Assembly: GCA_963662175.1 (NCBI GenBank)
Contig: OY759223.1
Coordinates: 22,855,460 to 22,919,459, forward strand
Source: Aradus depressus
Lineage: Eukaryota; Arthropoda; Insecta; Hemiptera; Aradidae
Reading direction: 5' to 3'
Length of the DNA stretch: 64,000 bases
In this document: in pieces, positions 1 to 9,300 of the stretch
How positions within the stretch are numbered: the first letter of the stretch is position 1
How the letters are laid out: each line of letters opens with the position of its first letter
The notes under the pieces: model-generated
The model's database searches: none
Told to the model about the DNA's origin: nothing
The model's input: only the letters and a program-made list of their open reading frames with translations
Translations under genes and position numbers: made by a program

Positions 1-301
1 GTCCACACTCCGATCTATCTGAACATTCACAAAGCAGCTATTTGTTGCGTTAACCTCCTGTCTAGAAGCTCTTTTTTAGTCCGGTTCACTTTTCTGTTTG
101 CTCAACCTGACGACTTTCATCGCGATATTTCTTCCCTAACCTCTCTCTGGCTTCTGCTGTCCACTTCAGGTCACATCGTCCTCATCCTTATACACCATTG
201 TTAATTTCTATATAAACCATTACGTCCTGACAAACTTACTAGAAAACTATATTTGTAAATAAATAAACAAATTGTTATTAATTTTGAATTATTTATTTCA
301 G

Positions 302-373
302 GATATTGTTGAAAACGAGGATATAAAATTGGACAAAATGTTCGTCGCATCGCTTGTACATGACTTAATTAAG
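302..373 (+). CDS. Gyc76C: guanylyl cyclase exon: start of pseudokinase helical lobe
   Basis: A 24-residue exon preceded by a TTTATTTCAG acceptor and followed by GTAATT; starts and ends in phase 0. [14 protein letters not shown] matches the segment just before the catalytic-loop region in receptor cyclases. The family usually has Trp where this protein has Lys (LDKMF). This is the first exon visible; the coding sequence continues upstream of the window. Confidence 0.85.
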
Positions 374-3300
374 GTAATTCAAATTTTATTTCTTCTTATA
401 TCTAGCTTTTTTTAAAGTCATATTCATAATTATAAGCACTCTGGCTTAACTGTTATATTAACATGAAATGTATATGAATGGAATTAAGCTAGACTAAGAT
501 TGTTACGAGAGCTTTCTCCTCAAAACATAATTAAACAAAATAAACTTATAATCAGCCGCATTTCTCAAATAATAGACAACTTTTATTTATTTATTCAAGA
601 AGGTAAAAACCCTTTTAAAATAAAATATAAAAAAAAATATTATAATCAATAGGAAACCACAAATAATATGAAGCAAGATCGGCCAACGATATAATAAAAA
701 ATGTGAAGTTATTATTTCACAGGTTGCAAAATAAATATGCAGTCTGACCTCTCATAGTTTTTATTATTATAGCGCACCCTTTGTAGAATATAGGTAAAAT
801 TTAAAAAAATGCGAATTTTGAGTTACAAACGGTATTGAATTGAGGAAGTAGCTAGTTTTGTACGTAAAATATCAGGATAAATCTAATTGGTTTTCCCACC
901 ACCCAAGAAGGAGCGTTTCTTTATTCTGTTGGGGGAGTGAGTTTTGTGATGTAGCTGATTTTGTTTTGTTACGTTTTTGTGCAGACAAACTCGTGGTTGC
1001 GTTTAAATGAGGAGGTAGTCATAAGTGTAGAACAAAAACGTGTAATGTTGATTTCCTAACAAATTCAATTTTTGAGTTGTACCTTTATTCTACGACGGTT
1101 GCGATATACTAGCCGGCTTTTGAGGTTGCCCTGATTAAACTTTTTTTAAACATAATTTAATGAATACATTAAATAAAACTGTTCAATAAGTATAAAATCT
1201 ACTCAACAGTTAACAATTTAAAGTGTTATAAATGGAGACTGATGCTTTTAAATTGTGGCTCAGATGGGGAACAGGAGTAACGTATGTACGAAAAAATACA
1301 ATTTATATTCTCTTATCGGTCTTTTTAGTTAAGCAGCCAATCAAACTAAAAGCTTTATTTACATTCCCCAAGTTCTTTGGAAAATTTACACATTCTTCGG
1401 AGAATGTCCACATTCTTACTTTTAACGTTACATAAACAGTAAATACATGGAATTTCTTTATTACTGATTGGGAGACTAATATATTTAGACAGGCCTTGGA
1501 CAATCGCTGTGCCACGTAAGGAACCATTCTTCATTGTTGTAACCCTTGTATAATTAAAAACAATTTCTTAAATAATAACACCAGGGTATGCAGAATCCAT
1601 TCATTGTGTGTTCTGTTTAGGGGATGATATTCCTTCACAATTCTCCTCTTGGAGTTCACGGAAATCTGAAGTCATCAAATTGTGTTGTGACTTCACGTTG
1701 GGTTCTGCAGGTTGCCGATTTTGGACTTCATGAACTGCGACACTGTCCCGAGAGTGACAGCATTGGAGAACATCAATACTACAGAAGTAAGAGATCTTTA
1801 ATATTTCTTTTGTATAAATACAATAATACTAGTTACTATAAAAGTATATACTAATACACCTGTTGCTCGATATTGAGTAAATTTATTTAATAATTATTAT
1901 TTTTATTTTCTTATATTATACCTAGTATAAGAAAGTATTGTAATCGTGCGAAAATCCGAGTTGGAGGTTTCATCTGATTTTCACATTTCAAGGTCCCCTG
2001 AATAAGTTGTGACCATTTTCGCGATTTATGTCAATATTCTCTCTCTCTCTCTCTCACTCCCCCCCCCCCCCCCCTTCCCCTTCTCAAAATTATTCTGGCA
2101 TTTACTGGGTATAAGAATGTCACTCTGAGGATTACGCTGTACAATGAAAAAAAACAAATATGACGCCAACTTATTGAGCTGAGTTTACGAAGCTCTTTCT
2201 TAGGCGACTCATGTATTTCGTTGTACTCGGTACTCCTCCTAAACCCCTTTACCGATCACATTTATATTTGCCACGATGGTAGTGGACACGGTGACGATGG
2301 TTTACTACTAAAAAAATCTGAAATCAAATATACCACGGAGGAATCATCACGGAAAAACGAAATCCCCATTGAAATCAATTGAGAGACGAAATAATAGAGT
2401 TTTTCGATTTCAAATGTAAAAATCTGGGCGAAGCCCTTTTCGGTTTACCATCGGACACCACTTTTTTTGAGCCATTTTTTTTCAGTGTTCTAACGTACAA
2501 ACTTCGACTTTTTTTCGATAAAAATATTCACAGCTGTTTTTGTCTACAAAAAGGCTAGAAAAAATCTATTGAATTCAATTGAAATCTATTTAAAGTATTA
2601 ATATATTCATAAAGAACATACAAGGTGAGAAGTTACTGATAATTATTAAAACATTAACTGAGTTTTTTATACAGATATGCCTGACTCAGTTCAGTTTTTG
2701 CAAACAGCAGAATGTATTGCACACCTAGTTACTTTCATATACCTAGTAATGCCAGTATGAAATGATTTTGAGACAAGGGGGAAGAGGAGAGTGATCTGTC
2801 AGCGTGCTTGGTATAAGAAAGTCCACAACACATTTTTTGAGGTAGAACTATGTCCCGGCATCTTTAATTTAAACATTTTTGAGAAGTGGGGAAGGGCATT
2901 AAAAAACCTGATTCCTTTACGAGTTATTCGTGATTTTTCTTCTTGGTTGGTATCATATTCACGACTAGTATTAATGAGAGGGAAAATAATCTTTTATTTA
3001 TAAAAGTTTAATTATGCGTGCGTTAGTTTAAAGAACAAAAACTACACTTTTAATAAGTATGATTGATAATATTGTTCTGCTATATTTCAGGTCTGCTTTG
3101 GACAGCTCCGGAGATGTTGCGGAACGGACATCATCCGAAAGGAACTCAGAAAGGTGACATCTATGCCTTTGCTATTATCCTTCACGAACTGATTGGAAGG
3201 AGAGGACCCTTTGGAGCCTGCGGTCTTGATGAACCCAAAGGTAAAAGAAACAGTGATTGGAAAAAATACAGACGTTATATAAGCAATTGTGTGGTTCATA

Positions 3301-6300
3301 GGTTATATTTTCAAGAGTATCAACGTTGTTATTGCGAACCAAAGAGTAAGGCGTGGGAGAGTCGAGGAAAGCCATGAGAAAGATGTTATTTCTTTTCTTC
3401 ATTTTTTGCTTTCCTTTCGTTTCTTTATTTTTGTGACTTATGCCTGGGTTTTAACTATTATAAATATCGCATATCGCCTACTACCAGAGCGCTCTTTCGT
3501 CACTCAAGTAAACATGATCCCGACTTTACAGTTGGAGTCCTAAATGTTGCCTACCCTAAATCTTTATTCACCTAGGGTAGTGGTTTTTTAACGAGTATCT
3601 GACATCTTACAGGCTCGGGACCATCGCTTAACGTCCCATCCGAAGGTCGGCGTGCTTAAGTTTATTTTACCTCCCAGATAAAATAAACTAAGGGCCTCGG
3701 TCGGGTTACGAACCTATGTTCTTGAGCTCAAAGACAAGCACGCATACCACTGAGCTACCGGCGCCCTCTAAAAAAAATATATATATATTTCATATAGCAA
3801 TATCAAAGTAAGATGACCGAAAAAATCCTCGGTGTACCTTACCCACTGTTATAATTTATGAAAAATGTATTCACTTACCTTTTTAAAACACTAGTGACAA
3901 ATGTTGTCGTTGTGAATATCTAAATAAATAAATAAACCTTTTTAAATGGAACATTTATTATTTATATTAAGTTTTCAATAACTAAAATGGTTAATACGAA
4001 TAAGATGTATTTCATCTTTTGTATAAAATAATATATGTAGTTAGTTATTATGATTCATGCCCGGACGTTCACTACAAGGTCATATCGCCAACTACCAGAG
4101 CCCAGATTTAGTTATCTAGGGTAGGGTCTTTAACGAGTTCCTGTCATTGTACAGGGGATTCAGGAAAGGAGGCTTAATTAACTCAAAAACTCTATTAACT
4201 GTCGATGTAATGAATTTATCGACACAAAATGTAGTATATGGATTTAGGAGCCGCTCTGTAAATCAACTATTGATTGTAATGAATGTATCGACTATAAATT
4301 TCATACATGAATTCAGAACCACAGAAGGACGACAATTATCAATTTTCAGCGGAATCGTCAAAAGAGAAGGCGAGATCAAAGAAGGGTTCAACTCAAAAAT
4401 CCACAACGCTGCCAACGTAATGAATGTATCGACATGAAATTTCATATTTAAAGTCATAATCCAATGAGGACATAACCTATTACATTTCAGCAATATCGGT
4501 AGAAGGATTCAGGGGAGAAGGCTCAAATCAAAAACCTAATAACTGAGTTTATCAACGACATAAAATTGTATACATGTGGCTTCATACATTTATATATTTA
4601 ATACATTATACTGTTGTTTGCAGAGATAGTACGGATGGTTCGTCGGGTACCAGACGGAGACGAACACCCATTCCGACCGTGTGTCTCCATCGTACGAGAC
4701 AGCGAAGTGGGCTCCGACCTGGTCGTCGACCTGATGACAGAGGCATGGTCCGAGGATCCCGAGCTCAGACCGGAATTTCACACCATCAGGTCTCGACTCA
4801 AGAGCCTCCGGGATGGCAAGTAAGTACAAAAAATTTAGTATGGGAATTTAGAAGTCAACTATTGATTATTAGCCCAAAGGGTCGACTAGTTTTGTAGGGG
4901 GAGCGAAAAGTTAATTCGTTCTGGGGAGATACAATGTCGGTGATTCACCCACAACTTTTTCTCTCCTCATTCATATCAGAACATTGTCTTTTTTTTATTA
5001 AAATATACCACTTGCCCCCAGTGTCATTTAAATAATTTGAGATATATTCATACAAATATTTACTATTTTTGACTTATTGTTCTTTTATTTTTAGACAAAG
5101 AAATATAATGGACCAAATGATGGAAATGATGGAAAAGTATGCCAATAACTTGGAAGAGCTGGTCAACCAAAGAACCCTGGAGGTGTACGAAGAGAAGAGG
5201 AAAACGGAGGATCTCCTGCACAGGATGTTGCCTGCGTCAGTTACTTTTATTAATAAATAAAACTAATTATTTTTCAAATATTGTCTATCCTTAAACTATG
5301 TATACAATTTTATACATATATATGTATATATATATTTAATTATTACTTTTTGGGTTGTATAAGGAGGTTCTAAATTCATATTTTAGTATATAAAATAATA
5401 ATATAAACATAAAAATTTATTTATTTGTTTTCTAAATTCATATATAATATGTTTTCTATAATATTTTGGAGGGCGCCGGTAGCTCCATGCTTACAGAGCT
5501 CAAGTTCGAAACCCGGCCGAGCCCATAATTTATTTTATCTGGGAGGTAAAATAAATTTAAGCACGCCGTCCTTCAGAAGAGACGTTAAGCGAAGGATCCG
5601 AGCCTGTACGATGTCAGGTATTCGTTAAATACCCCTACTCTAGCTGAATGAAAAGGGCAGGCAAAATTTGGGACTCCTATTAGTAGAAGTCGGGCTCATG
5701 TCCACAAGTGACGAAAGAGCTGGTAGTAGGCGATATGACCTTGCATTTAAAGCCTGGGCATGAGTCACAATGAATAATTTGTTGAAATTTTGAATTTCTG
5801 TTCCACCGGAAAGTATGAGACATAAATGAGATAGAAGACGTTGTGTTACCACTGTTTATTGACCCTTAGAACCGGTTTTCATTGCAACTGCATCATCATC
5901 AGTGGTACATCACATAAGAGATATTGTAATTTTTCTTGCCTTTTTAATCATACTTAAAAATGTATCAATTATATTAATGAGAATGTATTTTTAGGCCAGT
6001 AGCGAAGCGGCTTACAAGTGGGTGCGGCGTGGAGCCTGAGTCATTTGATCTAGTCACTATTTACTTCAGCGATATCGTAGGTTTCACTGCAATGTCTGCC
6101 GAAAGCACCCCCCTTCAGGTAACCTATTTTCAATTTTATTTAAATTATCTTTAACCAGTGAGTAACTCATTATTCAAATTGGGATCGTTCTCGTCTTCCT
6201 ATATGTCTCTCACTCCACTGGACAGATTGTTACTCTACTGTTTCATCATTCATGCTAGTAATAGCAGCAATTTCACTTAATATATTTATATACATATCTG

Positions 6301-9300
6301 CTCTGGGCATCTATTTTTCTTTATAATTACTCATTATTATTATTATATTTTACATTATTATTCTTACTTTTTTTAAAATTATTTGTAACGTTTAAATCAT
6401 TGACATCTAGAGGCATCTTTTCTCTTTTCTTTATTCTCTCATTTGTTTTATACTTGATTTCTTTTTTTCTTATGTCATTATTCTTAGGGGAGGTATGACC
6501 CAAAATAAAGATTATTTTTCATTTTAAATTATATACACTTAATGCGGGTCATTTCGGTCGGGTAACAGTTCGAAAGAAAACTTGACAAACTGAAAATGTG
6601 AGGACACACTCAACTGTCTTTATTTATATAAACAATAAAAATCAGTCTATTGCATAACAACATTACTTACATTTTAAAACTCACTACAAAATACTATAAA
6701 ACTGAATCAAATAAACACTGAAAATAACTGTTTATATCTTGACTCACTATGTTAATTCGTGGAACGTAACGTCTCATTCATTCACATAGTCTACAATCTG
6801 CGGTTTATATAGGATTTACTAAAACCTAGAAGATTCATTACACTAATTCATCAATAATTTTACTGAATTCGAACTGTCTTCATCTGTTTATTAGCTCCAA
6901 AACTATCTTTTTGTTAATGTGTGTTAATACATTTTATTTATGATTATTATTTTGTGTATTCTAGGTTGTGAATTTTCTGAATGACCTCTACACTCTTTTC
7001 GATAGCATTATAAGAGGATACGATGTGTACAAAGTTGAGACCATTGGAGACGCTTATATGGTGGTATGTGGTAATTATATACGCTTTATTATTATTTTAA
7101 CGGTCCAAAAGTTGTACTTGTATTCTTTTTTTGTATTTTGTGTCTTGGAAAGTGATATGTAAGCGCATATAACTAAAAGTTTACATTATATCACTTGTAA
7201 TTTTGCTAAAGAAAAAAAAAATTATCTTTCATTTTTATAATTTTTTGCGTTTTTTGTCGATATAGTGGAAATACTAATAAATAAAATTAAAAAGATGATA
7301 AAGAACTTTTTTATTGAACATTTATATTGTCTAATTCGAGGGCGCCGGTAGCTCAGTGGTATGCGTGCTTGCCTTCTGAGCTCAAGGTTGTGGGTTCGAA
7401 ACCCGACCGAGCCCCTTAGTTTATTTTATCTGGGAGAGTCCTTCGGATGAGACGTTAAGCGATGGTCCCGAACCTGTACGATGTCAGGTACTCGTTAAAG
7501 ACCCCTGCCCTAGGTGAATAAAAATTTAGGGTAGGCAAAATTTAGGACTCTCACAGTAGAGTCGGGGTCATGTCCACCAGAGTGACGAAAGAGCGCTCTG
7601 GTAGTAGGCGATATGACCTCGTAGTTAAAGCCCGGGCATGAGTCATAAAACCTAACCTATATCCGGGCTTTAACTACGGCGCTCTTTCGGCACTCTGGTG
7701 GACATGATTCCGACTCAGCTCTAAGAGTCCTAAATTTTACCTACTTAGCGTAGTAACTGACGTCGTACAGGCTCGGGACCATCCGAAGGATGGTGTGCTA
7801 AAGGTTTTTTCACCTTCCAATAAAAAATCTAAGGACTTCGGCCCGAAACGTTCTATTGCATTCTAAAGGTTATTTTTATTTTTTATTTCTTAAATTAGTA
7901 TTGTAATCGTGGGAAAATCGGAGATCGAGTGTTGAACGGAATCTCACGTTTCAAATTCCCCTGAAGAAAACTTGACCATGATGATGTTCGTCTGTGATTA
8001 CAATTTTGTCAGTGCTCTAACACAGGAACGTAGCAGTGAACTTAGAATTTGAGATGAAGATGTCACATGAGCTAACTTAAATCTGATTAGGATTTTGGTC
8101 GAAAACAGACGAAAATTAAAACCATTTTACTTCGTGGCCTAAGAAGCCGTTTTACAAGATTCGCTTATATAGCAGACGCAATGTTTCAAATATCTTTTTC
8201 TGTTTAGGTGTCAGGACTGCCTTTGCGGAATGGTGACTGCCATGCGGGGGAGATCGCCTCCATGAGTCTCGACCTACTGGAAGCTGTCAAGAATTATTGT
8301 ATAGCCCATAGACCGGGCGAAACACTCAAACTCAGGATAGGCGTTCATACTGGTCTGTATATTACATTTTCTTTATCAGTTTTTATATATATTTTTGAGA
8401 AATTATTTTCATCATACATATAGAAAAAAATAGTGTGTGATCCACAAAGTTCACCACATTGAATATATATTTTGTGTGTGTAGGTCCTGTGGTGGCAGGG
8501 GTAGTCGGACTGACGATGCCACGGTACTGTCTGTTTGGTGACACGGTGAACACTGCCTCCAGAATGGAGAGTAACGGGGAGCCTCTTCGGATCCACATCT
8601 CCGGGCAATGTAAGACCGCCCTGGAGAAGGTGGGAGGCTATAAGATGGAGTCGAGGGGGTTGGTCAATATGAAAGGGAAAGGTCTCGTACAGACCTACTG
8701 GCTGGTGGGAGGCTCCGAGGCTGCCATCAAACCTAGAGAGGTTAGTACATCTAAAACCTCTGTCTATGTCGTTGACACGATAATGCCCGATAATATAAAT
8801 GTATCGACACGAAATTTTATTTATATGTGTAACCAGAACCGACAACTATTGATTTTCAGCGGAATCAGACGAAAGGGAGGGGGATTGGAGTGGGCGCAAC
8901 TCAAAAATTCTCAATACTTGCCGATACAATTGAAGAGCTTTTGGCAAAAACGACCATAGTCCAAATTTTACAAAAATAGTTTTTGTTTTGTGAATTTGTA
9001 GAGTTCTCTAATAGTTATCAATCCAACTATGTAGTTTATTAAACAGCCATCAGGATTCGCTGCAATAAGCATTTATAATATGACCCATTTTACAAAAACA
9101 ACCAAAGTTCACCTCAGTTTTTACAAAAACAGCCTATGCCCTGGACTAGGGTGGTTTTTTTAAAAAAATTTATAGAAGTTTAATTTTGGGAAATCATTGT
9201 TCTGCTAGAACTTGTACTTCTTTTCTTTTTTTTTACAAAAACAACCCAAGTCCACGATTTGCTTACTTCATTTTCAAAAAAATAATAGGATTACTATAAA

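Noticed and set aside
7338..7410. tRNA gene (A and B boxes, T-loop GGTTCGAAACC)
   Set aside because: The same text heads dozens of SINE-A copies with a 270-bp body and AACCT tail; the acceptor stem does not pair. The same applies at 13180, 37970, 42250, 54068 and 62862, and to the SINE-B heads at 39506 and 44158.
8345..8845. 166-codon frame on the minus strand opposite a cyclase exon
   Set aside because: Shadow of the true exon at 8484-8740; crosses an intron and has no family features.
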